Shown in pieces: positions 1 through 15,101 of a stretch of 34,655 bases of DNA. The stretch spans positions 1 to 34,655 of the forward strand of contig NZ_BOPG01000038.1 of NCBI RefSeq assembly GCF_016863635.1, given 5' to 3'. Below the pieces are notes generated by a model. It made no database searches. It was not told where the DNA came from and saw only the letters and a program-made list of their open reading frames with translations. Positions within the stretch are counted from its first letter, which is position 1; each line of letters starts with the position of its first letter. Source of the stretch: Virgisporangium aurantiacum (GTDB taxonomy: Bacteria > Actinomycetota > Actinomycetes > Mycobacteriales > Micromonosporaceae). A program made the position numbers and the translations under genes.

Positions 1-2689
<2,689 letters not shown>

Positions 2690-2694
2690 GCAGA

Positions 2695-2724
2695 CGGTTC
2701 CGGGGGTCTCGGCCCCCGGAACCG
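2695..2724 (+). terminator. 12-bp hairpin between rpoB and rpoC
   Basis: Arms at 2695-2706 and 2713-2724 are perfectly complementary (12 bp, CGGTTCCGGGGG on the left) around a 6-base loop. No T-run follows. Because rpoC lies directly downstream without a clear promoter, this is more likely a partial terminator, pause site or mRNA processing/stability element than a full stop. Confidence 0.6.
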
Positions 2725-2775
2725 CACCTGGTCAGGCTTGTACCGCGACTTGCGACGCGCAGTAAGGAATACAGA

Positions 2776-6663
<3,888 letters not shown>

Positions 6664-6680
6664 TCAGGGCAACAAGCGAG

Positions 6681-6713
6681 AGGGCGCCGTCGGCAGCGAT
6701 GCCGCGGCGCCCT
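6681..6713 (+). terminator. rpoBC operon terminator hairpin
   Basis: A 9-bp perfect stem (6681-6689 with 6705-6713) is stacked, after one unpaired T, on a 5-bp stem (6691-6695 with 6700-6704) closing a GCGA tetraloop. It begins 17 bases after the rpoC stop. Only a short CTTCC follows, as is common for actinobacterial terminators lacking a long U-tract. Confidence 0.8.
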
Positions 6714-6742
6714 TCCGCGTGTCCGGGCTGAAGTCGCCGGGC

Positions 6743-6755
6743 TAAAGTCGATCCG
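6743..6755 (+). promoter_or_regulatory. -10 element placed for leaderless transcription
   Basis: TAAAGT at 6743-6748 fits the actinobacterial TANNNT -10 consensus and lies exactly 6 bases before the GTG start at 6755. Transcription would therefore start at the start codon. No convincing -35 is seen and there is no Shine-Dalgarno sequence, which supports a leaderless mRNA. Confidence 0.55.
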
Positions 6756-7129
6756 TGACCCAAGCCCAGGCGCAACCGCAGGCCCCACAGCCGGCCCCAC
6801 AGCCGGCGCTGCGGCACCCCGCCGATCCCGATCCGGTCCGGTCGACCAAGGCCACCGCGGTCTACCTGCTCGGGATCGCCGCGGTGATCACCGGGCCGTT
6901 CGTCGGCGGCGTCATTCCGGGAACGATCGCGCTGCTCCTCGGCGCGGAGGTGCGGCGCGACCTGCACGCCGCCAACGGGTACCTGATCGGCACCAGCCGC
7001 TACCAGCGCGGCATCAAGCTCGCGTGGGCCGGCATCGTGCTCAGCATCGCCGCGATCGTGGTGGTCATCATCCGGACCCTGTACGTGTGGGCACAGACCG
7101 GGAGCGTCGACTTCAGCAACACGAACTAG
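6755..7129 (+). CDS. small two-helix membrane protein, function unknown
   Basis: A 124-aa protein. Residues 1-25 are a Gln/Pro/Ala-rich cytoplasmic-type segment (repeats of QAPQPAPQ). Two hydrophobic segments follow, near 33-60 (VYLLGIAAVITGPFVGGVIPG) and 86-108 (AWAGIVLSIAAIVVVIIRTLY), separated by a charged loop with EVRRDLHAANGYLIG. This resembles the small DUF4190-like membrane proteins common in actinobacteria, but the match is only by general layout. The start is GTG with no ribosome binding site and a -10 motif six bases upstream. It ends back to back with the convergent gene at 7130, with no space for a terminator. Function is not known. Confidence 0.75.
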   Translation: MTQAQAQPQAPQPAPQPALRHPADPDPVRSTKATAVYLLGIAAVITGPFVGGVIPGTIALLLGAEVRRDLHAANGYLIGTSRYQRGIKLAWAGIVLSIAAIVVVIIRTLYVWAQTGSVDFSNTN

Positions 7130-8980
7130 TCAGCGGTTGCCGGCCACCGTCAGCCAGCGGACGTCCCAGATCCAGGCGCCGTGCGAGTACCTGCCCGGGC
7201 CGAGCACCTGGTCCCACAGCATCTTCAGCTCCCGCTGGTGCTCGTGCGGACCCACCACGATCACGCCGACCTTCCAGAAGATGAGGTCCTGCTTCATGCC
7301 GACCTTCATCTCGTCGGTCGGTGCGATCAGGTCGTCGTCCCGCCCGTCGATCCGCCCGGTCTTGGCGACGTGGTTGACCCAGAACGTCGTCTGCCGGGAG
7401 ACCGGCCCGTACCAGCCGCGACCGTTCTCGTCGGGGCCGATGAAGTACCCGTGCGGGATCTGGAACTCCTGCCGGCCGGCGGCGCTGTAGCGCAGCGTCC
7501 AGATGCCGTCGGCGTTGTTCGGCACCGGGCTCGGCAGCACCGTGTAGCCCGGCGGCGTGTAGGCCCGCCAGTAGTCGTCGACGATGAAGTCGGGCACCTT
7601 GGGCGCCACCATCGTCGGCATGATCCACGGCGTGATCGGCACCAGGGCCATGGCGATCGCGAACATGCCCAGCGCCCGGCGGCGCGGCAGTTTCACCTCG
7701 CGCAGGGCGTCCCACGCCAGCGCCACCAGCAGGCCGACGACGCCGATCACCACCATCGTGAGCCGGGTGGGCTGCAGCAGTTCCAGCACCGGCACGTGCC
7801 CGCTGCTGATCAGCGCCCACGGCCCGGGGATGCCGCGTTCCCTGCCGTTGATCACGACCTCGGGACCGATGCCGGCGATCACGAACACGATGCCGGTGAT
7901 CGCCGCGATCCGCGCCACCCGCGACCGGCGCCACAGGAGCACCGCCGCCACGAGCACGACCAGCACCAGCGGCCAGCCGAACCAGGTGTTCTGCTCGGTG
8001 CCCCCGATGAGCTTCTCGACATAGTCGTCGCCGGCGAGCGTGTCGCGCGAGAACGTGACGTACGCGGCCAGGTCCTCGCCCCAACTGTGGAACTCGAACG
8101 GCAGCCCGCGGTACGACTGCGGCCCCTTGAACTGGAACCACATCGGATACACCAGCAGGGCGCCCGCCACCACGCCGGCGATCGCCAGGGATCCGAGCAT
8201 CCGCGGGCCGCGCTTCCACGCGGCTCGGATCGTCACCAGCGTGAGCACGGCGGCCGCGACCGCCGTGATCAGCAGGACCTCCTGGTTGATGAAGAACTGC
8301 CAGACCACGAGCCCGGCCAGCACCAGGCCGTCCTTCACGACGAATCCCGGGCGGCCCAGCCGCACGGCGTAGAGCACCAGGAACGGCACCAGGAAGTGCG
8401 TGGAGAAGTTCGGCTGGCCGTTGGCGTGGTGGATGATCCCCGGCGCGAAGCCGATCACCGCGCCGCCCAGCCAGGCCGCCAGCCGCGAGGTGACCACATG
8501 CCGCGAGAACACGTGGTAGCAGGCGTACGCGGTCCCGGCGAGGCCGCCGACGAGGAAGACCCAGTAGGAGATCGCGCTGCCGAACACCATCGTCACCGGC
8601 GCCAGCGGGATCGAGATGCCGAGCACCGAGGTGTTCGCCATCAGATTCACACCGAAGGGGTAGTTCTGGCGCGTGGAGAAGAGCGGGTTCTCCAGATGGC
8701 GCACCGTGTAGGCGCCGTGTTCGAGCAGCCACTCGAACCAGATCTGGTCGTTCGGGTTGTGCGCCGACACCCGGTCGAACGGGTTCAGGAAGAGGCCGCC
8801 GCAGGTCCACAGCGCGAGAGCCAGGAAGGCCACGGCGGCCACGAGATCGGGCCGCCGGGCCGCGAGGGTCCGGGCCCGGGCGAAGCGCCCGGCCGGTTTC
8901 CCTTCTTTCGTGGACGCGGGTGCGCCCGCCGCCGCATCCTCGGACGTCCGGGGCGCCGTGTCGGTAGGCGTACTTGTCAT
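7130..8980 (-). CDS. polytopic membrane protein, GT-C glycosyltransferase-like
   Basis: The ATG at 8978-8980 is chosen (MTSTPTDTAP, 616 aa); a GGAAGGACC ribosome binding site lies upstream, and the longer frame to 9118 has no signal. A cytoplasmic N-terminus of about 45 aa is followed by about ten or eleven membrane helices and a soluble C-terminal domain of roughly 150 aa. After the first helix comes an external loop with NPNDQIWFEW (Asp near 78), then ENPLFSTRQNYPFGVNLMANTS. An acidic residue in this first loop followed by an NP-F-T and P-G-N-L pattern is typical of GT-C type integral membrane glycosyltransferases using lipid-linked donors. That assignment is inferred from layout, and the substrate is unknown. 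It is divergent from the gene at 9107. Confidence 0.75.
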   Translation of the reverse strand: MTSTPTDTAPRTSEDAAAGAPASTKEGKPAGRFARARTLAARRPDLVAAVAFLALALWTCGGLFLNPFDRVSAHNPNDQIWFEWLLEHGAYTVRHLENPLFSTRQNYPFGVNLMANTSVLGISIPLAPVTMVFGSAISYWVFLVGGLAGTAYACYHVFSRHVVTSRLAAWLGGAVIGFAPGIIHHANGQPNFSTHFLVPFLVLYAVRLGRPGFVVKDGLVLAGLVVWQFFINQEVLLITAVAAAVLTLVTIRAAWKRGPRMLGSLAIAGVVAGALLVYPMWFQFKGPQSYRGLPFEFHSWGEDLAAYVTFSRDTLAGDDYVEKLIGGTEQNTWFGWPLVLVVLVAAVLLWRRSRVARIAAITGIVFVIAGIGPEVVINGRERGIPGPWALISSGHVPVLELLQPTRLTMVVIGVVGLLVALAWDALREVKLPRRRALGMFAIAMALVPITPWIMPTMVAPKVPDFIVDDYWRAYTPPGYTVLPSPVPNNADGIWTLRYSAAGRQEFQIPHGYFIGPDENGRGWYGPVSRQTTFWVNHVAKTGRIDGRDDDLIAPTDEMKVGMKQDLIFWKVGVIVVGPHEHQRELKMLWDQVLGPGRYSHGAWIWDVRWLTVAGNR

Positions 8981-9033
8981 GCGCGCCCGCGGTCCTTCCG
9001 TTGCTGCTGTGCTGCTGCCATTGACCCCGACGG

Positions 9034-9057
9034 ACCTTACCTCCCCACGCTGGGAGG
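9034..9057. promoter_or_regulatory. divergent promoter region with dyad
   Basis: Between the divergent genes at 8980 (-) and 9107 (+), a perfect dyad CCTCCC-N6-GGGAGG occupies 9040-9057. On the minus strand TAAGGT (9039-9034) can serve as a -10 for the minus gene. The dyad could be an operator or chance symmetry. Confidence 0.3.
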
Positions 9058-9065
9058 AGTCCGGG

Positions 9066-9104
9066 CACAATGGGCGGGTGAACCGCATCGAGATCGTGGT
9101 GTGA
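9066..9104 (+). promoter_or_regulatory. -10 motif and leaderless 8-codon upstream ORF
   Basis: CACAAT at 9066-9071 is followed after 6 bases by GTG at 9078, the geometry of a leaderless start. The frame reads VNRIEIVV and stops at TGA 9102-9104, three bases before the ATG of the next gene and overlapping an in-frame GTG at 9101. The downstream gene has no clear ribosome binding site, so translation by reinitiation is possible. Confidence 0.4.
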
Positions 9105-9106
9105 CG

Positions 9107-9688
9107 ATGGCCGAACACGGATCTCCGCAGTGGGCCGCACCCGGTGGCCCGCCGACGGGTCAGCCGGGTACCCAGCCCGGTCCTCAGTTGTTGCCGCCGG
9201 TTCAGCAGTACCCGGGTGCCCCCGCGGGCTACTACGCGCCCGGGCCGGCCGGGCCGCTACCCCGGCCACCGGGGCCGCAGCCACGGCCCGACACCCGGGG
9301 CGGGCCGGTGCGGGTCGAGCCGGTGCCCGGCACCGAGTTCGGGCTCGCCATCGGCTCGATCCCGCCGACGTTCTCCGGCCAGGCCACCGGCAGCCTGGTG
9401 GCCGGCATCGGCTCCATCGCGGTCTCGCTGGCCGTGGGCTGCTTCGGCATCGTGGGCGGGCCCGACGGGTGGGGCGTGCTCGTTTCGGGCGCGTTCGCGA
9501 TCCTGGCGGGTCTGCTGGGGCTCGCCGCGGTCGGTCTGGGGCTCGTCGCCGTCCGGTTGATCAAGGCGTCCCGGGGCCGGTTCGCCGGCCGGGGGGTGGC
9601 GATCTCCGGAATAGTCTGTGGCGGCACCGGCGTTGTGCTCACCGCCGGCGGCATGCTGATCGCCCTGGCGGCCACGGTCGCGGCTTAG
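9107..9688 (+). CDS. proline-rich N-terminus, DUF4190-like membrane protein
   Basis: A 193-aa protein. Residues 1-80 are rich in Pro, Gly and Gln (GGPPTGQPGTQPGPQ; YAPGPAGPLPRPPGPQPRP). Three hydrophobic segments follow: GSLVAGIGSIAVSLAVGCFGI, VSGAFAILAGLLGLAAVGLG and GIVCGGTGVVLTAGGMLIALA. The helix, then GRFAGRGVAISGIVCGG, resembles the DUF4190 pattern. Its layout parallels the small gene at 6755, suggesting related proteins flanking the GT-C-like gene. The ATG at 9107 is taken as start; an in-frame GTG at 9101 is an alternative. Neither has a strong ribosome binding site. Function is not known. Confidence 0.7.
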   Translation: MAEHGSPQWAAPGGPPTGQPGTQPGPQLLPPVQQYPGAPAGYYAPGPAGPLPRPPGPQPRPDTRGGPVRVEPVPGTEFGLAIGSIPPTFSGQATGSLVAGIGSIAVSLAVGCFGIVGGPDGWGVLVSGAFAILAGLLGLAAVGLGLVAVRLIKASRGRFAGRGVAISGIVCGGTGVVLTAGGMLIALAATVAA

Positions 9689-9762
9689 CGGCCGAGCGCT
9701 GTGTCGAAGAGCGATCAGCCAGGTACTCTGGATATCGAAAGTCGCTCATCCTGCCCCCGATT

Positions 9763-9791
9763 TTGACCGGGGTACCTGCGGTGGGTACTCT
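9763..9791 (+). promoter_or_regulatory. str operon promoter (PrpsL)
   Basis: TTGACC at 9763-9768, a 17-base spacer and TACTCT at 9786-9791 give a near-consensus housekeeping sigma promoter. Transcription would begin near 9797-9799. The bases at 9755-9765 (CCCCGATTTTG) recur at the -35 region of the rpsJ promoter. Confidence 0.7.
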
Positions 9792-9801
9792 TTCTCTTCG
9801 T

Positions 9802-9818
9802 GCCCGGCTTCGCTGGGC
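9802..9818 (+). other. 5'-terminal hairpin of rpsL leader
   Basis: GCCCGGC (9802-9808) pairs with GCTGGGC (9812-9818) with one G-U wobble around a three-base loop, or as a shorter stem closing a larger loop. It sits within a few bases of the predicted transcription start and may protect the 5' end. Confidence 0.4.
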
Positions 9819-9938
9819 GGATTGTGTGCGCCCGCGCCGGCGCTCACTGAGGTGGCGAGGCGGCTATCGGGGCCCTATGCGGAACCTGTGCCCGCCAATG
9901 GTCAGCAATCCGTCCGCGGCTCCGTGCGCGCCGCCCGG

Positions 9939-9964
9939 GCGACACGCCCGACCGCGGGGGTCGG
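9939..9964 (+). promoter_or_regulatory. 26-nt leader element, copy in rpsL leader
   Basis: Identical over all 26 bases to 14646-14671 in the rpsJ leader. It begins GCGACACGCC and continues into a hairpin with stem CCGACC/GGTCGG and a GC-only five-base loop. The element ends 105 bases before the rpsL GTG; the rpsJ copy ends 108 bases before its ATG. This is a candidate common regulatory or processing signal; no known family is claimed. Confidence 0.6.
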
Positions 9965-10069
9965 TGAGAACCCGGCCACCAGCAGACATGTCCCAAAGAA
10001 CGACCACATAACTCGAACGACGTAGCAAGGACGGCCCGGCCATTACGGCCGAAGGGAGAGGCAGACCCG

Positions 10070-10444
10070 GTGCCCACCATCCAGCAGCTGGTCCGCAAGG
10101 GCCGCAAGGCCAAGATCAGCAAGAGCAAGACGCCGGCGCTGAAGGGGTGCCCGCAGCGGCGAGGTGTGTGCACGCGTGTGTACACCACCACGCCGAAGAA
10201 GCCGAACTCGGCGCTGCGCAAGGTTGCCCGTGTCCGGCTGATGAGCGGGTTCGAGGTCACGGCCTACATCCCCGGCGTTGGTCACAACCTGCAGGAGCAC
10301 TCGATCGTGCTCGTGCGTGGCGGTCGGGTGAAGGACCTTCCCGGCGTCCGCTACAAGATCATCCGTGGGTCGCTCGACACCCAGGGTGTGCGCAACCGCA
10401 AGCAGGCTCGCAGCCGGTACGGCGCGAAGAAGGAGAAGAGCTGA
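10070..10444 (+). CDS. rpsL: 30S ribosomal protein S12
   Basis: S12 sits at the decoding centre of the small subunit and controls accuracy. It is 124 aa, full length. The start is GTG (MPTIQQLVRKGRKA) with GAAGGGAGAGG upstream. TPKKPNSALRKVARVRL holds Lys43, and RGGRVKDLPGVRY holds Lys88 and Asp89. The lysines commonly changed in streptomycin resistance are intact, so a sensitive allele is expected. It is the first gene of the str operon, followed one base after its stop by rpsG, so the two are probably translationally coupled. Confidence 0.98.
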   Translation: MPTIQQLVRKGRKAKISKSKTPALKGCPQRRGVCTRVYTTTPKKPNSALRKVARVRLMSGFEVTAYIPGVGHNLQEHSIVLVRGGRVKDLPGVRYKIIRGSLDTQGVRNRKQARSRYGAKKEKS

Positions 10445-10445
10445 C

Positions 10446-10916
10446 ATGCCCCGTAAGGGCCCAGCCCCGCGCCACCCGTTGGTGGCCGACCCGGTGTACA
10501 ACTCGCCGCTGGTCACGCAGCTGATCAACAAGATCCTGCTGGGCGGCAAGCGGCAGCTCGCGGAGCGCATCGTCTACAGCGCACTGGAAGGCTGCCGGGA
10601 GAAGACCAGCACCGACCCGGTCGTCACCCTGAAGCGTGCGATGGACAACGTGAAGCCGACCCTCGAGGTGCGTAGCCGCCGGGTCGGTGGCGCCACCTAC
10701 CAGGTGCCGGTCGAGGTGCGCCCGCCCCGGGCCGTCACGCTGGGCCTGCGTTGGCTGGTGCAGTACTCCCGCGCCCGTCGCGAGAAGACCATGATCGAGC
10801 GGCTGATGAACGAGCTTCTCGACGCGAGCAACGGTCTGGGCGCCGCCGTCAAGCGGCGTGAGGACACGCACAAGATGGCCGAGTCCAACAAGGCCTTCGC
10901 GCACTACCGCTGGTAA
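10446..10916 (+). CDS. rpsG: 30S ribosomal protein S7
   Basis: S7 nucleates assembly of the 30S head by binding the 3' major domain of 16S rRNA. It is 156 aa, the usual length. MPRKGPAPRH is the canonical start; the ATG lies one base after the rpsL stop, and the AAGGAGAAGAG within the end of rpsL serves as ribosome binding site. Family blocks such as LINKILLGGKRQLAERIVYSA, RRVGGATYQVPVEVRPPR and RREDTHKMAESNKAFAHYRW are all present. In enterobacteria S7 represses its operon; no equivalent site was identified here. Confidence 0.98.
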   Translation: MPRKGPAPRHPLVADPVYNSPLVTQLINKILLGGKRQLAERIVYSALEGCREKTSTDPVVTLKRAMDNVKPTLEVRSRRVGGATYQVPVEVRPPRAVTLGLRWLVQYSRARREKTMIERLMNELLDASNGLGAAVKRREDTHKMAESNKAFAHYRW

Positions 10917-10946
10917 CGGGACTGCCGTCCCCGCCGGCGTTGATCA

Positions 10947-10960
10947 GGGGGTGATCCCCC
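10947..10960 (+). other. small G5/C5 hairpin before fusA
   Basis: GGGGG (10947-10951) pairs with CCCCC (10956-10960) around TGAT. It lies between the rpsG stop and the fusA ribosome binding site GAGGAAGGG (10962-10970), which it leaves accessible. It may modulate read-through or fusA expression. Confidence 0.35.
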
Positions 10961-10976
10961 CGAGGAAGGGAACACC

Positions 10977-13076
<2,100 letters not shown>

Positions 13077-13182
13077 CGTCCGTTTCATAGCGGGATTGAA
13101 CTGCTGAAAGTACCGGGCCTAGGCCACCGGCCGTTAGACCCAAGTCGCATACGTTCCATGCAAGTCCTTGAGGAGGACACCA
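13077..13182 (+). other. fusA-tuf spacer
   Basis: This 106-bp spacer holds the palindrome GGCCTAGGCC (13116-13125) inside a short CCGG/CCGG dyad, and the tuf ribosome binding site GAGGAGGAC. A TTGAAC at 13096-13101 could be a -35, but I find no matching -10. A separate tuf promoter, known in some streptomycetes, is not evident. Confidence 0.4.
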
Positions 13183-14376
13183 GTGGCGAAGGCGAAGTTC
13201 GAGCGGACTAAGCCGCACGTCAACATCGGCACCATCGGTCACATCGACCACGGTAAGACGACGCTGACCGCGGCGATCACCAAGGTGCTGCACGACAAGA
13301 TGCCGGCCCTCAACCCGTACACGCCGTTCGACGAGATCGACAAGGCGCCGGAGGAGAAGGCCCGCGGCATCACGATCTCCATTGCGCACGTCGAGTACCA
13401 GACCGAGCAGCGGCACTACGCACACGTCGACTGCCCCGGTCACGCCGACTACATCAAGAACATGATCACCGGTGCCGCGCAGATGGACGGCGCGATCCTG
13501 GTGGTAGCGGCGACCGACGGCCCGATGCCGCAGACCCGCGAGCACGTGCTGCTGGCCCGCCAGGTCGGCGTTCCCTACATCGTCGTGGCGCTCAACAAGA
13601 GCGACATGGTCGACGACGAGGAACTGCTCGAACTGGTCGAGCTCGAGGTCCGTGAGCTGCTGTCGGCGCAGGAGTACCCGGGTGACGACCTGCCGGTCGT
13701 GCGGGTCTCGGCGCTGAAGGCGCTCGAGGGCGACGAGAAGTGGGGTGACGCGCTCATGGAGCTCATGAACGCCGTCGACACCGCTATCCCGCAGCCGGAG
13801 CGCGAGACCGAGAAGCCGTTCCTCATGCCCGTCGAGGACGTCTTCACGATCACCGGTCGCGGCACGGTCGTCACCGGCCGCGTCGAGCGTGGTGTTCTGC
13901 TCCCGAACGAGGACGTCGAGATCGTGGGCATCAAGCCCAAGGGTCTCAAGACCAAGGTCACCGCGATCGAGATGTTCCGCAAGACCCTGGACGACGCCCG
14001 CGCGGGAGAGAACGTCGGCCTGCTGCTTCGCGGTATCAAGCGCGAAGAGGTCGAGCGCGGCATGGTCGTGGTGAAGCCGGGGTCGAACACCCCGCACACC
14101 GACTTCGAGGCGACCGTCTACATCCTCTCGAAGGAGGAGGGTGGCCGGCACACCCCGTTCTTCCAGAACTACCGGCCGCAGTTCTACTTCCGTACCACCG
14201 ACGTGACCGGCGTGGTGACCCTCCCCGAGGGCACCGAGATGGTCATGCCGGGCGACACGACCACGATGTCGGTTGCGCTCATCCAGCCCATCGCGATGGA
14301 GGAGCAGCTGCGCTTCGCCATCCGCGAGGGTGGTCGCACCGTCGGCGCCGGCCGGGTCACCAAGATCATCAAGTAG
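13183..14376 (+). CDS. tuf: translation elongation factor Tu
   Basis: EF-Tu delivers aminoacyl-tRNA to the ribosomal A site as a GTP complex. The start is the GTG at 13183 (MAKAKFERTKPHVNIG, 397 aa), preceded by GAGGAGGAC; the longer frame from TTG 13168 would place the ribosome binding site inside the gene. GTPase motifs: GHIDHGKT (19-26), RGITI (61-65), DCPGHADY (83-90) and NKSD (138-141). Domains 2 and 3 are complete, with EEGGRHTPFFQNYRPQFYFR and the C-terminal FAIREGGRTVGAGRVTKI. It is the last gene of the str cluster and the only tuf in the window. Confidence 0.98.
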   Translation: MAKAKFERTKPHVNIGTIGHIDHGKTTLTAAITKVLHDKMPALNPYTPFDEIDKAPEEKARGITISIAHVEYQTEQRHYAHVDCPGHADYIKNMITGAAQMDGAILVVAATDGPMPQTREHVLLARQVGVPYIVVALNKSDMVDDEELLELVELEVRELLSAQEYPGDDLPVVRVSALKALEGDEKWGDALMELMNAVDTAIPQPERETEKPFLMPVEDVFTITGRGTVVTGRVERGVLLPNEDVEIVGIKPKGLKTKVTAIEMFRKTLDDARAGENVGLLLRGIKREEVERGMVVVKPGSNTPHTDFEATVYILSKEEGGRHTPFFQNYRPQFYFRTTDVTGVVTLPEGTEMVMPGDTTTMSVALIQPIAMEEQLRFAIREGGRTVGAGRVTKIIK

Positions 14377-14404
14377 TACCGCGTTCCGGGCATCGACCCC
14401 GATT

Positions 14405-14432
14405 TTGGGATCGGTGCCCGGTACGGCATACT
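14405..14432 (+). promoter_or_regulatory. S10 operon promoter (PrpsJ)
   Basis: TTGGGA at 14405-14410, a 16-base spacer and CATACT at 14427-14432. The overlapping TTTGGG gives 17 bases. The upstream bases 14397-14407 (CCCCGATTTTG) are identical to those at the rpsL promoter. It lies 28 bases after the tuf stop, so read-through from tuf may add to expression. Confidence 0.6.
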
Positions 14433-14452
14433 GGACAGGTTGCGTTGCGGAG

Positions 14453-14488
14453 CGGCTGAGGGCTGCTGGGTATCAGCGTCCTCAGCCG
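14453..14488 (+). other. 5'-proximal hairpin of rpsJ leader
   Basis: CGGCTGAGG (14453-14461) pairs with CCTCAGCCG (14480-14488), extended inward by GCTG/CAGC (14462-14465 with 14474-14477) across a two-base bulge. It begins about 15 bases after the predicted transcription start. No T-run follows, so it is more likely a stability or protein-binding structure than a terminator. Confidence 0.55.
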
Positions 14489-14592
14489 TTTCGTGCGGTG
14501 CCCGATCTGGACCACTGTTCGAGTGGGCCGGGGCGTTCCGAACCGCAGCGGCTGGGCGCGCCGCGCCCGTGGGTTCATCCACTGCACCAAGT

Positions 14593-14619
14593 TCGATCAG
14601 CCCGGTTTCGGCTGATCGA
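14593..14619 (+). other. 10-bp hairpin in rpsJ leader
   Basis: TCGATCAGCC (14593-14602) pairs perfectly with GGCTGATCGA (14610-14619) around a seven-base loop. It lies about 27 bases before the shared 26-nt element. It could be an attenuator or a ribosomal-protein target. Confidence 0.5.
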
Positions 14620-14645
14620 TCGTGGGCGGAGTCTGGCCCATGAAC

Positions 14646-14671
14646 GCGACACGCCCGACCGCGGGGGTCGG
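14646..14671 (+). promoter_or_regulatory. 26-nt leader element, copy in rpsJ leader
   Basis: Identical in all 26 bases to 9939-9964. The hairpin part has stem CCGACC (14655-14660) with GGTCGG (14666-14671). It ends 108 bases before the rpsJ ATG. The sequence around it is not otherwise alike in the two leaders, which argues for selection on this element rather than a recent large duplication. Confidence 0.6.
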
Positions 14672-14779
14672 CGGGCAGTTGACAACACGGCAGCACCGGA
14701 CCCGGTCCGACCCGCTTTGTCGCAAGCAGGCGGGGGCCCGGAGTTTGTGGGGATGTGAGTCCCCGCAGGGAGGAAGACC

Positions 14780-15088
14780 ATGGCGGGACAGAAGATCCGC
14801 ATCCGGCTCAAGGCGTACGACCACGAAGTCGTCGACACCTCGGCCCGGAAGATCGTCGAGACGGTCCAGCGGACGGGGGCGGACGTCGCCGGACCGGTGC
14901 CGCTGCCCACTGAGATCAACCGCTACTGCGTGATCCGCTCGCCGCACAAGTACAAGGACTCGCGCGAGCACTTCGAGATGCGCACGCACAAGCGTCTGAT
15001 CGACATCATCAACCCGACGCCGAAGACCGTCGATTCGCTCATGCGGCTCGACCTGCCGGCCGGTGTTGACATCGAGATCAAGCTGTAG
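14780..15088 (+). CDS. rpsJ: 30S ribosomal protein S10
   Basis: S10 is a small-subunit head protein and, as NusE, also a transcription antitermination partner of NusB. It is 102 aa, full length. The ATG gives MAGQKIRIRLKAYDHEVVD with AGGGAGG upstream. GPVPLPTEINRYCVIRSPHKYKDSREHFEMRTHKR matches the family block, and the end LMRLDLPAGVDIEIKL is canonical. It is the first gene of the S10 operon, behind a leader of about 340 nt. Confidence 0.98.
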   Translation: MAGQKIRIRLKAYDHEVVDTSARKIVETVQRTGADVAGPVPLPTEINRYCVIRSPHKYKDSREHFEMRTHKRLIDIINPTPKTVDSLMRLDLPAGVDIEIKL

Positions 15089-15101
15089 GGGTAGTTCGAC
15101 T

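Larger units (their letters stand above)
9689..10069 (+). other. gene-free 381-bp rpsL promoter and leader region
   Basis: No coding frame of interest is seen here. The stretch holds the str operon promoter (9763-9791), a second weaker TACTCT at 9724-9729, a hairpin at 9802-9818 just after the predicted transcription start, the 26-nt element shared with rpsJ (9939-9964) and the rpsL ribosome binding site GAAGGGAGAGG (10051-10061). The predicted untranslated leader is about 270 nt. Confidence 0.7.
14377..14779 (+). other. gene-free 403-bp rpsJ promoter and leader region
   Basis: No real coding frame is seen between tuf and rpsJ. The stretch holds a promoter (14405-14432), a strong 5' hairpin (14453-14488), a 10-bp hairpin (14593-14619), the 26-nt element shared with rpsL (14646-14671) and a stem GTGGGG/CCCCGC (14747-14752 with 14761-14766) ending next to the ribosome binding site AGGGAGG (14767-14773). 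The predicted leader is about 340 nt. Confidence 0.7.

Noticed and set aside
13096..13124. TTGAAC before tuf as a separate tuf promoter
   Set aside because: The sequence 17 bases downstream (CTAGGC) is a poor -10, so read-through from fusA is the simpler view.
13168..13182. TTG start five codons upstream for tuf
   Set aside because: It would place the ribosome binding site GAGGAGGAC inside the gene; EF-Tu proteins start at the MAKAKFER position.
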